64,000 nt of DNA from Streptomyces sp. cf386 (GCF_900103585.1 NZ_FNHV01000019.1:62001-126000); one strand, 5' to 3'. Counted from the first letter of the stretch, positions 1 through 22,127 are shown. The notes: generated from the letters alone by a model not told the origin. A program made the numbers and translations.

Positions 1-632
1 CCGAGGACGACACGAAGACCTCGGCCAGTGCTTCGGCGGCGGCAGAAGCGGGCGGTGCGAGCGATACGGCGGTCAAGAGCGGCGGCACCATCGGCGCCGC
101 CGGGTCGGCCTGTGAGCTGCCCGTCACCTTCGACATCGCCGAGGACTGGGAGGCGGAGGCCATCGACAACGGGGCGGCCGAGGAGAAGGCGGCCGACGGT
201 GCCGACGCCTCCGCCGATCCCGAGGAGGCCGAGCTGGCCCAGGAGATCGCCGACGCGATCCTGTACCAGGGCCCGGTCGCGGCCGCGTGTGAGGTCGACG
301 CCAAGCCGGCGGGGAACATCGGCTTCCTGCGCGTCTGGACGGGCAAGCCGGGCGACGACGACGCACGCGCCGTACTGGAGGCCTTCGTGGCGGCGGAGAA
401 CAACACGAGCAAGGCCGAGTACAGCCCGTTCAAGGCGGGCGACGTCTCCGGTGTCGAGGTGAAGTACCTCTTCACGAGCGAGCTCCTAGAGGAGACGAAG
501 GAGGAGACCGCACTGGCCGTCACCACCGAGAAGGGGCCGGTCGTCATTCACCTCGGCGGAATGGACACCGAGGAGCACCGGGAGATGCGTCCGGCGTATG
601 AACTCGCCAAGCGGACCCTGCGCATCGGCTGA
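1..632 (+). CDS. C-terminal part of a putative secreted protein or lipoprotein (5' end outside window)
   Basis: The frame is open from base 3 to the TGA at 632, so about 209 C-terminal residues are visible and the start lies upstream of the window. The visible part begins with a low-complexity Ser/Ala/Glu/Asp stretch, as often follows the lipobox Cys of actinobacterial lipoproteins. A soluble domain follows with two Cys residues (contexts SACELP and AACEVD) that could form a disulfide. No enzyme motif is recognisable. The export assignment is an inference from composition because the signal peptide is not in view. The gene converges on the xylanase gene across a strong hairpin. Confidence 0.6.
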   Translation, partial: EDDTKTSASASAAAEAGGASDTAVKSGGTIGAAGSACELPVTFDIAEDWEAEAIDNGAAEEKAADGADASADPEEAELAQEIADAILYQGPVAAACEVDAKPAGNIGFLRVWTGKPGDDDARAVLEAFVAAENNTSKAEYSPFKAGDVSGVEVKYLFTSELLEETKEETALAVTTEKGPVVIHLGGMDTEEHREMRPAYELAKRTLRIG

Positions 633-647
633 GCAGTCGGTGCAGGT

Positions 648-685
648 GTGTCCGGCGCGGGCGGAGAGTGCGCCGCGCCGGACAC
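648..685. terminator. bidirectional terminator between lipoprotein and xylanase genes
   Basis: A perfect 13-bp GC-rich stem (648-660 pairing with 673-685) with a 12-base loop sits in the 67-bp gap between two convergent genes. There is no T-tract, which is usual for Streptomyces terminators. It could serve both strands. Confidence 0.75.
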
Positions 686-699
686 CTCCCCGGGGCCGG

Positions 700-2076
700 T
701 CAGGACGCCGTGCAGGATCCGATCGCGGGGGCCGTGCCGGTGCCGTTCGTCATGACGGTGAAGCCGAAGCTGGTCGAAGCTCCGGCTGCCAGGCCGCCGT
801 TGCCGTTCGGCCGCATCGTCATGATGTTGCCGCTGCTGTCCCAGGTGGGCGAGCCGTTCCAGGTGGCGGAGATCTTCTGCGGGGCCGTCACGGTGACGGT
901 CGTCGTCCAGTCGCTGATCGCGGAACTCCCCGCGGTGATGGTGACCTTGCCGTTGAAGCGGTCGCTCCACTCCTCGGCCTTGCTGTAGGTGGCCGTGCAC
1001 GCGGCGCCGGGGGTGCCGCCCGAGGATCCGCCGAGCGCGGTCAGCACCGCGTTGTACGCGGGCTTCTTGGCGTAGTTGCCGTCGAAGAGCAGGGGCGTGC
1101 CGCCCGGGCGCCACGAGTACTTGTCGGTGACTCCCCAGACGGTGATGCCGGTGCAGCGCGAGACCGCCAGGCAGGCCCGCACGACGTTGCTGTAGCTGTT
1201 GGCCTGGGCCGTGCCCGAGCCCTCGATGTCCAGCTCGGTGATCTGCACGTCGACGCCGAGGTTCGCGAACCGCTGCAGGTTCGCCTGGTAGTCGGACGGG
1301 ACCGGGGAGGCGCTGTTGAAGTGGGACTGGAAGCCGACGCAGTCGATCGGTACGCCGCGTGCCTTGAAGTCCCTGACCAGGTTGTAGACGGCATTGCTCT
1401 TCGCGTTGACGCCGTCGGTGTTGTAGTCGTTGTAGCAGAGCTTGGCCGCCGGGTCGGCGGCACGGGCGGTGCGGAAGGCCTCCTCGATGAAGCCGTCGCC
1501 GAGCTTGTCCTGGAAGGGCGAGCTGCGCCGGGCGCCGCTGCTGCCGTCCTGGAAGGCCTCGTTGACGACGTCCCAGGAGTGGATCTTGCCCTTGTAGTGC
1601 TGCATGACCTGGGTGATGTGGTTGTTCATCGCCGATCTCAGGTCGGCGGTGCCCAGGCCGCCGACCCAGCCGGGCAGTTGGGAGTGCCAGACCAGGGTGT
1701 GGCCGCGGACCTTCATTCCCCTGCCCTGGGCGTGGTTCACGATCTGGTCGGCGGAGCCGAAGGTGAAGGTGCCGCGGGTGCGCTCGGTGGCGTCCCACTT
1801 CATCTCGTTCTCCGGCGTCACCGAGTTGAACTCGGTGTTGAGGGTCGAGACGTACGGGGCTTCGCCGAGGTGGTTCGCCGCGACCGCGGAGCCGAAGTAG
1901 CGGCCCTTCTCGGCGGCTGCCGCGCCGAGCGTGCTCGCGGCCTCGGCGGTGCCCGCGAGGGCGGTGAGGCCGGCCGTGGCGAGGAGCCCGGACAGGCCGA
2001 GGGCCAGTGCGGTGCGGGTGCGTGGGCGTCGGGGCCGACGCTCGGGAGGCGGGTCGATGGATGTGCGGGTCACCAT
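700..2076 (-). CDS. secreted GH10 endo-1,4-beta-xylanase with C-terminal CBM2
   Basis: The predicted 458-residue enzyme hydrolyses beta-1,4-xylan outside the cell. An N-terminal signal peptide has an Arg-rich stretch (about residues 13-21) before a hydrophobic core and an AEA-type cleavage site near residue 46; Tat export is possible. The GH10 barrel follows. The acid/base Glu is in WDVVNE (about E173) and the nucleophile Glu is in ITELDIE (about E281). The last hundred residues, from about 358, look like a family 2 carbohydrate-binding module with Cys near both ends. I chose the ATG at 2076 because AAGAAGGGGAC lies just upstream; an ATG 78 bases earlier would put non-signal sequence in front. 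CGAAAGTTTCG palindromes upstream suggest xylan-type repression. Confidence 0.95.
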   Translation of the reverse strand: MVTRTSIDPPPERRPRRPRTRTALALGLSGLLATAGLTALAGTAEAASTLGAAAAEKGRYFGSAVAANHLGEAPYVSTLNTEFNSVTPENEMKWDATERTRGTFTFGSADQIVNHAQGRGMKVRGHTLVWHSQLPGWVGGLGTADLRSAMNNHITQVMQHYKGKIHSWDVVNEAFQDGSSGARRSSPFQDKLGDGFIEEAFRTARAADPAAKLCYNDYNTDGVNAKSNAVYNLVRDFKARGVPIDCVGFQSHFNSASPVPSDYQANLQRFANLGVDVQITELDIEGSGTAQANSYSNVVRACLAVSRCTGITVWGVTDKYSWRPGGTPLLFDGNYAKKPAYNAVLTALGGSSGGTPGAACTATYSKAEEWSDRFNGKVTITAGSSAISDWTTTVTVTAPQKISATWNGSPTWDSSGNIMTMRPNGNGGLAAGASTSFGFTVMTNGTGTAPAIGSCTAS

Positions 2077-2096
2077 CTTGTCCCCTTCTTCTGCTT

Positions 2097-2126
2097 CGAA
2101 AGTTTCGGACGGATTTCCGAATTTCG
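2097..2126 (-). promoter_or_regulatory. xylanase operator-like palindromes, start-proximal
   Basis: CGAAAGTTTCG (2097-2107) is an 11-base palindrome with a central G. A related CGAATTTCG follows at 2118-2126. Both lie 20-50 bases upstream of the xylanase ATG. Similar GAAA-N-TTTC elements are known before Streptomyces xylanase and xylosidase genes, where LacI-family repressors such as BxlR bind. The assignment rests on motif and position only. Confidence 0.6.
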
Positions 2127-2220
2127 CGGCAGACCCTAGGAGCACCACCCTCAACCGTCAACAGGCCGCACACCCCTCGCTTCGAGTTGGCTCAAGAAGG
2201 CCCTAAGCGACCGCGGGCAG

Positions 2221-2235
2221 CTCGAAAGTTTCGAG
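2221..2235 (-). promoter_or_regulatory. distal xylanase operator-like palindrome
   Basis: CTCGAAAGTTTCGAG is a 15-base palindrome around a central G, with the same core as the start-proximal site. It lies about 145 bases upstream of the xylanase start and 40 bases past the end of the SRPBCC gene, in the only non-coding space available for the xylanase promoter. Two copies of the core suggest repressor looping or bracketing of the promoter. Confidence 0.6.
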
Positions 2236-2274
2236 CCGCCCAGCGACCGTTCCGTGATACGTTCCCGATTCCGC

Positions 2275-2913
2275 CTACGACTCGGCCCCGGTGTAGAACG
2301 CGACCGTCGCCGCAGTCGTGGCCGCCACCGCCTCCTCGTCGGCCCCCGAGGCGGCGTAGGCCTCTCCCCACAGGTCGCCCGACCGCGCGTTGAACGCCTT
2401 CCCTTCGTCCGAGACCTGCCAGGCCTCGGCCTCCTCCCTGCCCATCCCGCCGCCGGCGAGGTGCATACGGAGGCCCAGCAGCGCCCCGTCCCAGCCGACA
2501 CCCACGGCTCCCGGACCGAACCGGTCCCAGAACTCGGGCGGCACCACGGCCACGTGCTCCAGCTCGAACACCGTCCGCTCGTCCCCCTCCGGCGTGAGCC
2601 GCAGCTCGACCTCGCTGAACCCCGGGTCAGGACCCATCAGCCAGCTGACCCGCAGCCGCGTCGGCTCGTCGCACTGCAGGATCTCCCCGCCGGCCTGACC
2701 CTCCAGTTGGTACCGCCCGCCGACCTTGAACTCCCCGCTCACCGGCAGGAACCAGCGGCCGATCCGCTCGGGCGACGTCACCGCGTCCCACACATCGGCG
2801 ATGTCGGCGTCGTACGTACGCCGCAACAGCACCGTGCGGGCCTCGCCCGCCTCGACCTGCCGTACACCGACCTGCCGGTGCAGGCGGTTCAACTCGTCGA
2901 CGATCTCACTCAT
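2275..2913 (-). CDS. SRPBCC (AHSA1-like) domain protein
   Basis: This 212-residue protein has the START/Bet v1-like fold expected of the AHSA1 family: RTYDADIADVWDAVT near residue 32, then RIGRWF and a series of beta strands. Such domains bind hydrophobic ligands. In actinobacteria they are often encoded beside an ArsR regulator that controls them, and here the ArsR gene overlaps the start by 8 bases, so the two are probably translationally coupled. The ligand is unknown. It is unrelated by sequence to the xylanase downstream. Confidence 0.85.
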   Translation of the reverse strand: MSEIVDELNRLHRQVGVRQVEAGEARTVLLRRTYDADIADVWDAVTSPERIGRWFLPVSGEFKVGGRYQLEGQAGGEILQCDEPTRLRVSWLMGPDPGFSEVELRLTPEGDERTVFELEHVAVVPPEFWDRFGPGAVGVGWDGALLGLRMHLAGGGMGREEAEAWQVSDEGKAFNARSGDLWGEAYAASGADEEAVAATTAATVAFYTGAES

Positions 2914-3259
2914 CCCCGCTCACTTCCTTTCTCAGCCTGCGTTCGCGCCTGCCCCGCGCGAGTTCCGTTTCGAGGGCGTCGAGCCGCTGCTCCCAGAAAC
3001 CCCGGAATCTCTCCAGCCATGCGTCCACCTCCCGCAACGGAGCGGCGTCGACGGCGTACAGCCGCCGGGTGCCCTCCGCCCGCACGGACGCGAAGCCGCT
3101 CTCGCGCAGCACCCGGAGGTGCTGCGACACGGCTGGTTGGGAGATCCCGAACTCGTCCTGGATCACGGCACCTATGTGGCCCGATGCCTGCTCGCCGGCC
3201 GCGAGCAGTTCCAATATCCGGCGTCGGACCGGATCACCCAGCACATCGAAGGCGTGCAT
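2906..3259 (-). CDS. ArsR-family winged-helix transcriptional regulator
   Basis: The 117-residue protein has the ArsR winged helix near its N terminus. DPVRRRILELL precedes the recognition helix QPAVSQHLRVL, and EGTRRLYAVD forms the wing. The C-terminal WLERFRGFWEQRLD helix is typical of the subgroup paired with SRPBCC proteins. No cysteine or histidine metal site is evident, so it probably senses something other than a metal. The ATG at 3259 has a weak GGGATC upstream; an in-frame ATG at 3280 would add seven residues but has no ribosome site and sits inside the AT-rich dyads. It overlaps the SRPBCC gene by 8 bases. Confidence 0.88.
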   Translation of the reverse strand: MHAFDVLGDPVRRRILELLAAGEQASGHIGAVIQDEFGISQPAVSQHLRVLRESGFASVRAEGTRRLYAVDAAPLREVDAWLERFRGFWEQRLDALETELARGRRERRLRKEVSGDE

Positions 3260-3282
3260 GGATCCCACTATGCCAGCCATCG

Positions 3283-3307
3283 CTTATATAAGGCAAGACT
3301 TAAATAA
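3283..3307 (-). promoter_or_regulatory. AT-rich dyads, possible ArsR operator/promoter
   Basis: CTTATATAAG (3283-3292) is a perfect 10-base palindrome. A second AT-rich block, TTAAATAA (3300-3307), follows one to two helical turns away. Such sequence is very unusual in this GC-rich window. It lies just upstream of the ArsR start, where autoregulatory operators of this family are found. Proposed from position and composition only. Confidence 0.5.
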
Positions 3308-3317
3308 TGCCCATGGT

Positions 3318-3348
3318 CGGGCCTGGGCCCGAGCGGGGCCCAGGCCCG
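3318..3348 (-). terminator. strong hairpin terminator after the alpha/beta hydrolase gene
   Basis: A perfect 13-bp stem (3318-3330 with 3336-3348) and a 5-base loop lie 20 bases past the stop of the hydrolase gene on the minus strand. It separates that gene from the ArsR unit. Confidence 0.75.
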
Positions 3349-3368
3349 CTGGTTCGCGGTCGGTGAGG

Positions 3369-4148
3369 CTAGTCGCGGTCGGTGAGGAACCGGTCGAGTG
3401 CCGTCGTCAGTTCGGCCGGCTTCTCCACCGGGAGTTCATGGCCCGCGTCCACGATGCGGATCACCGCGTCCGGGTAGGCCTTGGCCATCCGCAGCATCTG
3501 GGAGACGGGCAGCTGGATGTCGTGGTAGCCGTGCACCATCAAGGTGGGCGCCTGTATCTCGCCGACCCGGTCGAGCACGTCGAAGGCGCGCATGGCGCCG
3601 TACAGCGTCATGACGACCTCGCGGGGCGTGTCGGCGGAGGCGCGGATGTACTCCCGGATCTCCTCGCGCGGGTGGCCGGGGGCGAAGGCGCGCTGGATGT
3701 TGGCGGCGACGAACAGCTTGAAGGGGGCGAGTGTCGAGGCGGCCATCAGCAGGGCGCGGCCCCGGTTGTAGGCCATCTTGCCGATGGAGTTCACCAGCAC
3801 CAGGCGCTCGACCCGCTCCGGGTGGGAGAGGGCGATGGTCTGGGCGATCATCCCGCCCATGGAGTGGCCGATGATCGCGAACCGCTCGATCTTCAGGTGG
3901 TCCAGGAGGGCGAGGACGTCCTTCGCCAGGGCGTCGATCGTGCGCACCCCCGCCCCACCGCTCTCGCCGTGCCCGCGCAGGTCGAGCCGGACGACGCGCC
4001 GCTTCTCGGCGAAGTGGGCCACCTGGTGGTCCCAGCGGTGCCGGTTCGCCGTCCAGCCGTGGACGAACACCAGGGGCACACCGGCTCCGTCGCGGGGGCC
4101 CTCGTCGTCGTACGTCAGCGCTGCGCCGTCGACTTCGAGCTGCGGCAT
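3369..4148 (-). CDS. alpha/beta hydrolase, esterase/lactonase-like
   Basis: The 259-residue protein has a standard alpha/beta hydrolase fold. The oxyanion HGWTANRHRW lies near residue 30, the nucleophile elbow GHSMGG has Ser at about residue 96, and the catalytic His is in DAGHELP near the C terminus. The acid is probably the Asp in GYHDIQLP. It resembles 3-oxoadipate enol-lactonase-like and general esterase members, but the substrate cannot be named. An AGGAGG ribosome site precedes the ATG. It lies downstream of assembly line 1 on the same strand but is separated by 79 bp containing a dyad, so it is probably its own unit. Confidence 0.85.
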   Translation of the reverse strand: MPQLEVDGAALTYDDEGPRDGAGVPLVFVHGWTANRHRWDHQVAHFAEKRRVVRLDLRGHGESGGAGVRTIDALAKDVLALLDHLKIERFAIIGHSMGGMIAQTIALSHPERVERLVLVNSIGKMAYNRGRALLMAASTLAPFKLFVAANIQRAFAPGHPREEIREYIRASADTPREVVMTLYGAMRAFDVLDRVGEIQAPTLMVHGYHDIQLPVSQMLRMAKAYPDAVIRIVDAGHELPVEKPAELTTALDRFLTDRD

Positions 4149-4185
4149 GGGTGGCCTCCTGGAGTGCGGGGTCTTGTCATCACTT

Positions 4186-4212
4186 CCGGTTACTGACCGG
4201 TACGGTAACCGG
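4186..4212. promoter_or_regulatory. inverted repeat, possible operator upstream of the hydrolase gene
   Basis: CCGGTTAC (4186-4193) and GTAACCGG (4205-4212) form a perfect 8-base dyad with an 11-base spacer, 38-64 bases upstream of the hydrolase ATG at 4148. The form suits a TetR-type operator, but no TetR gene is visible nearby. It could also act as a weak terminator for assembly line 1, whose last gene ends at 4228. Confidence 0.4.
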
Positions 4213-4227
4213 CCGTGCCGGCTGCCG

Positions 4228-5367
4228 TCACCGGCGTTCGCCCAGGAAATCGAGGATGTGCCCGAAGACGTCCAGGGCCGCTCCCCTGCCGAGGAACGTG
4301 TCCAGGTGGCCGTACCCCGGAATCTCGGTGTAGGTCACGTCCAGTTGGGGTTGGCGGTGGGCGAGGACGTCGTGGCAGAGCTTCTGGGAGTCGAGCCACA
4401 GGCCGTTCTCGCTGCCCGCCAGAAGCAGGACCGGGGTGTCGATGCGGGCGGCCGCGTCGAGCGCGTTCTGCGGGAGGGCCCGGTAGCGGTGGTCGGTGTC
4501 GTGCCAGCGGACGACGGTGCGGGCCAGTTCGATGCGGCGCAGGTGCGGCAGGATCCACAGCGGGGCGGGGCCGAGGAGTTCGGCGAGGCGCTGGTGAGTG
4601 GTGTCGGTCAGGTGCTCGTGGACGAAGAGCGAGGCGCCGGTCCCCCAGGCCGAGTTGTGCAGGATCTGGCAGGTGGGGTCGGGGCAGCTCGCCTTGCGGG
4701 AGGCCAGGGCGAACAGCGGGGTGTACTTCGACCACAGGCCGACCTTGCGGAAGTCGACGGGGATGTGGTCGATACGGGACTTCAGCAGCTCCCCGGCCAG
4801 GCTCATGCGCAGGGAGGTGCGGCCCGCGAGTTTCGGGGTGAGGAAGACACCCTGCGACACCACGCCCGCGAGACCGGGGACCAGGCCCGCCGTCATGCTC
4901 AGGGAGAGGGTGAGGGAGCCGATGCAGTGGGCGACGGCGAACAGGGGGCGGTCGCCGATGCGGGTGCGGATGTGGCGTACGGCCTCGGGGATGTCGTACA
5001 GGGCGACGTCGTCGTAGGTGTAGCGGCGGCCCGTCTCGTTGTACGGCAGCCGGCAACTGCCTCGCCAGTCGAGCAGCCAGGGTTCGTAGCCCTCGTCCAG
5101 GAGGACGTCCACCAAGTTGCGGGTCTCGGGCAGCAGGAACATGTCGGCGGAGGCGGTGTGGCCGTGCAGGAGCAGCACGGCGGGGCGGTCCCGGTCGCCG
5201 GGGTCGATACGGGTGAGGCCGAGGCGGACGCCGTCCGACGCCTGGAACGGGATCTCCTCGACCCTCGCCGGGTCGAGGCGGTGGTTCAGGGGGCGCAGGG
5301 TCGTGGTGGTCCTGACCTTGCGCAGGGCCGGCCTGGTGGTCCTGGGGTTCGTCGTGCGGAAGATCAT
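4228..5367 (-). CDS. alpha/beta hydrolase with Cys nucleophile, related to the C-terminal module of GMC/cholesterol-oxidase fusions
   Basis: The 379-residue protein has an alpha/beta hydrolase fold: LLLHGHTASADMF (oxyanion region, about residue 70), the nucleophile elbow AHCIGS with Cys at about residue 148, and a catalytic His in PGYGHLDTF. A Cys nucleophile is unusual outside dienelactone-hydrolase-like groups. The order of features, including the DDVALYDIPEAV helix, closely follows the hydrolase module that I recall fused behind GMC-type cholesterol oxidases in actinobacteria. The ATG overlaps the stop of the thioester-reductase gene (ATGA, 5364-5367), so the two are translationally coupled and probably act on the same intermediate. 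A role in acyl transfer or hydrolysis of the released product is inference. Confidence 0.8.
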   Translation of the reverse strand: MIFRTTNPRTTRPALRKVRTTTTLRPLNHRLDPARVEEIPFQASDGVRLGLTRIDPGDRDRPAVLLLHGHTASADMFLLPETRNLVDVLLDEGYEPWLLDWRGSCRLPYNETGRRYTYDDVALYDIPEAVRHIRTRIGDRPLFAVAHCIGSLTLSLSMTAGLVPGLAGVVSQGVFLTPKLAGRTSLRMSLAGELLKSRIDHIPVDFRKVGLWSKYTPLFALASRKASCPDPTCQILHNSAWGTGASLFVHEHLTDTTHQRLAELLGPAPLWILPHLRRIELARTVVRWHDTDHRYRALPQNALDAAARIDTPVLLLAGSENGLWLDSQKLCHDVLAHRQPQLDVTYTEIPGYGHLDTFLGRGAALDVFGHILDFLGERR

Positions 5368-7883
5368 CGGTGGCGCTCCGTGGAGGTCGGGGTGCGGCGC
5401 AGGTCGAGCAGGTCCGCGGCGGCCCGGGCGAAGGGGCCGAGCAGACCGCGGCCCATCTCCAGACCGAACCAGGCGAGCCAGGTCAGCTTGGCGGCCCGCT
5501 TCTCCTGGCTGGTCAGGCGCGGGTCGACCTTGATGCCGTCGATCTGGTCGCGTACGTAGGAGTCGGCGGGGACGACGACCTCGCCGGCCAGGCTCGCGGG
5601 TTCGCCCTCCCGGCCGAGCTCCACGGTCAGGGCGCGCGTCTGGCGCCAGAGGTCGCGGCGCGCGCGGGCGTACTTGTGGCCCTCCAGCCACCAGCGCCCG
5701 CCGTCGCGGTCGGTCAACCGCAGGCGGTAGCGCAGGAGTTGGTGGCGCAGGCCGTGCCCGTGCGGGATGCCCTCCTCGGGGCGGATCCAGATGTCTCCGT
5801 GTTCCACGGTCAGGGGCTCGGGGTGCAGGGCGGGGCAGGTGAGTGTGCCCTGGACGTCGACGCGACGCTCGGTCACCAGCTGGTGCATGCTCGCGATGGA
5901 GAGGGTGAGGGACATCGCGCAGGGGGTGTCGGGGGTGCCGCCGACGGGGCCGACATGGCCTTCGGTGGTCTCGGCGAACCACAGGTAGGGCTGGTCGTCC
6001 TTGTGCGGGAGGCGGGCCAGGCCGTCGTCGGCGAGGCGCGCGAACGTCTTCAGCTGGGCCCGGGCGTCGTACCGGGCGGCGGGCTGCAGGCCGAGGGCCT
6101 CGACGAGCGTGTCGGTGCGGTCGGCCGTGGCGGCCGGGCCCTTCAGGGTCGCCTCGCACAGCTTGAGGGCGGTGGGGCTCTGCAACACCCGGGTGAGGAA
6201 GCCCAGTTCGGGGATCGGGTCGGCCTCCAGGCGGGTCAGGGCGTCGGTGCGCCACTCGTCCCAGTCCTGTACGCGGACGTGCATGCCGCCGAGGGCCATG
6301 TCCCGTACGACGTCGTCGAGGGTGTTGGGGACGCCGGTGAGGTTGTAGTCGAAGCCCCAGGCGTCGGGTTCGCAGACGGCGGCGACCGCGACGCGGCTTA
6401 CCCAGTCGACCGGGGCGGCGTTGAGGTAGCGGAAGGCCGGGACGGTGCGGAAGCGGCCGAAGGCCGAGATGAGACCGCTGCTGAGGTCCTGGGGGTTGTA
6501 GGCGCCGGTCCTGCTGTGACCGCCGATGCCGCCCGGGCGCAGGGCGGTGACCACGAGGCCGTGGTCGCGGGCGCGGCGCAGGGCGACTTCCGCGGCCCAC
6601 TTGGTCTGGTCGTAGCCGGCGACGAGGCGGTCGATGTGGGCGAGGGGGTCGTCCTCGCCCATGGAGGGGATGCCGACCTCGTTGAAGACGGCGATCGAGG
6701 AAATGTGGTGCAGGGGCTTGGGACGGCCGGTCGCGGCGAGTTCGGCGAGAGTGAGCGCGCCGAGGACGTTGCTGGTGCGCAGGGACTGGTAGCCGCGCAG
6801 GAAGTCCACGGCCGCCGCCACTGCGACGACGCTGTCCAGTTCGTGGGCGAGGGTGTTCCAGACGTCGTCGGGCAGGCCCAGGTGGGGGTGGCGGATGTCG
6901 CCGGGGAGCACGGTGATGCGACGCCGCACCTCCGACGACCAGGGCAGCGCATAGCTCTTGAGCGCCTCACCGAGCCGGGTGACGGCCGCCTCCTCGTCGG
7001 CGGCGCGGACCAGGCAGTAGACGTGGGCGTCGCTGTGCCGCAGCAGGTCCAGCAGCATGTGGCTGCCCAGGAAGCCGGTGGCGCCGGTCAGCAGGACCCG
7101 GCGTGGCGGCAGAGGGTCGGGCGAGGCGGTGAAGGGGAGACGGTCCGCGAGAGCCAGGTCGGCGAGGATCTGGGCGAGGTCCTCGGGGCGGGCTGTGGAG
7201 TGTGCGGGGGCGTCGGGGGTGGGAACGAGGGCCGTGGTGGGCGGCAGTGGGGTGGGGAGGGTGGTGGGCGGCGCCGAAGCCTGGGCCGCCGGGATGCCCG
7301 GGGCGGGCGCCGCGGGGATTCCCGGAGCGGGCGCCGCGGGGATTCCCGGAGCGGGCGCCGCGGGGATTCCCGGAGCGGGCGCCGCGGGGATTCCCGGAGC
7401 GGGCGCCGTGGGGATGCCCGGAGCAGGTGACGCCGGGATCTCCGGAGCCGGCGGCGCTGGGATCGTCGGAGCCGGCGACGCCGGTACGACGGCTGCGGCA
7501 CCGGTGCTGCCCAGCCCGCGCCTGGCCAGGCTCACCGGCCTGGCGTCCGCGAACACCTCGTCCAGGTCGAGCTGTATGCCCAGTTCGTCCTCCAGCGCGG
7601 CGACGAGTTCCACCGCGCTCACGGAGGTGCCGCCCGCGTCGAAGAAGTCGGCGTCGGCGGGAAGGTGGCCTGCGGGAACGTAACGGCCCGCGATGGCCGC
7701 GACGGTGGCGGCGAGTGTGTCCACGTCCCGCTGCGGGTCCGCGGCCGGCCGCGCGGGCTGCGCCGATGCCGTGATCCTGGCCAGCAGGTCGGTCACGGTC
7801 AGTCCGACGCCGCCCCGCTCTATCGCCTCCGCGGTCGCCCGCTGTTCGGCGGCTGCCGGCACGTTCTCGTTCACCTCACGCAT
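5364..7883 (-). CDS. ACP-thioester reductase with extra C-terminal domain (release protein of assembly line 1)
   Basis: This 839-residue protein should accept an acyl chain on its carrier and release it by NAD(P)H reduction. Domains in order: a carrier protein at about residues 55-115 (DAGGTSVSA, Ser87); an Ala/Pro linker built of 8-residue repeats at about 130-200; an SDR-type thioester reductase at about 255-620 with TGATGFLGSH, a catalytic Tyr and Lys in YDQTKW (about residue 424) and the late PVDWVSR motif; and about 200 C-terminal residues unlike normal reductases. That last part resembles the middle domain of GMC/hydrolase fusion oxidases (GHVGPVGG, HKYARARRDLW). AAGGA precedes the ATG at 7883. 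It follows the PKS by 150 bp and overlaps the hydrolase gene by 4. Whether release stops at aldehyde or goes to alcohol cannot be told. Confidence 0.88.
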   Translation of the reverse strand: MREVNENVPAAAEQRATAEAIERGGVGLTVTDLLARITASAQPARPAADPQRDVDTLAATVAAIAGRYVPAGHLPADADFFDAGGTSVSAVELVAALEDELGIQLDLDEVFADARPVSLARRGLGSTGAAAVVPASPAPTIPAPPAPEIPASPAPGIPTAPAPGIPAAPAPGIPAAPAPGIPAAPAPGIPAAPAPGIPAAQASAPPTTLPTPLPPTTALVPTPDAPAHSTARPEDLAQILADLALADRLPFTASPDPLPPRRVLLTGATGFLGSHMLLDLLRHSDAHVYCLVRAADEEAAVTRLGEALKSYALPWSSEVRRRITVLPGDIRHPHLGLPDDVWNTLAHELDSVVAVAAAVDFLRGYQSLRTSNVLGALTLAELAATGRPKPLHHISSIAVFNEVGIPSMGEDDPLAHIDRLVAGYDQTKWAAEVALRRARDHGLVVTALRPGGIGGHSRTGAYNPQDLSSGLISAFGRFRTVPAFRYLNAAPVDWVSRVAVAAVCEPDAWGFDYNLTGVPNTLDDVVRDMALGGMHVRVQDWDEWRTDALTRLEADPIPELGFLTRVLQSPTALKLCEATLKGPAATADRTDTLVEALGLQPAARYDARAQLKTFARLADDGLARLPHKDDQPYLWFAETTEGHVGPVGGTPDTPCAMSLTLSIASMHQLVTERRVDVQGTLTCPALHPEPLTVEHGDIWIRPEEGIPHGHGLRHQLLRYRLRLTDRDGGRWWLEGHKYARARRDLWRQTRALTVELGREGEPASLAGEVVVPADSYVRDQIDGIKVDPRLTSQEKRAAKLTWLAWFGLEMGRGLLGPFARAAADLLDLRRTPTSTERHR
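7297..7488. repeat. 24-bp in-frame minisatellite in the ACP-TR linker
   Basis: Eight tandem 24-bp units lie here. Units starting at 7297, 7321, 7345, 7369 and 7393 are almost identical (consensus CCCGGAGCGGGCGCCGCGGG plus GATT); those at 7417, 7441 and 7465 are diverged. Each encodes 8 residues of the type PAAPAPGI on the minus strand, so copy number can change without breaking the frame. Such repeats are prone to slippage and assembly error. Confidence 0.9.
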
Positions 7884-8033
7884 GAGAGTCCTTCACGGTG
7901 TTGCCTTGCCCCTTCATCGGTGCTGTCCGGGCAGTCCACGCGGTGTCGTCCGGGCGGTCCTCGACGGCGTTGTCCGGCCGGTCCTCAGCGGCGCCGGTCC
8001 GACCGCTCCTCCGCCGCACGCTGATCGGCGCCC

Positions 8034-22127
<14,094 letters not shown>

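Noticed and set aside
548..2173. Long frames on both strands across the xylanase gene.
   Set aside because: Composition is that of shadow frames (Arg, Pro, His, Gly rich) and they lack motifs; the GH10 frame explains the region.
7876..8033. A possible C-terminal tail of the PKS or a 13-codon leader overlapping the TR start, with short direct repeats.
   Set aside because: The FkbH domain ends naturally at the stop at 8034, the tail would need a frameshift, and the small frame has no clear ribosome site.
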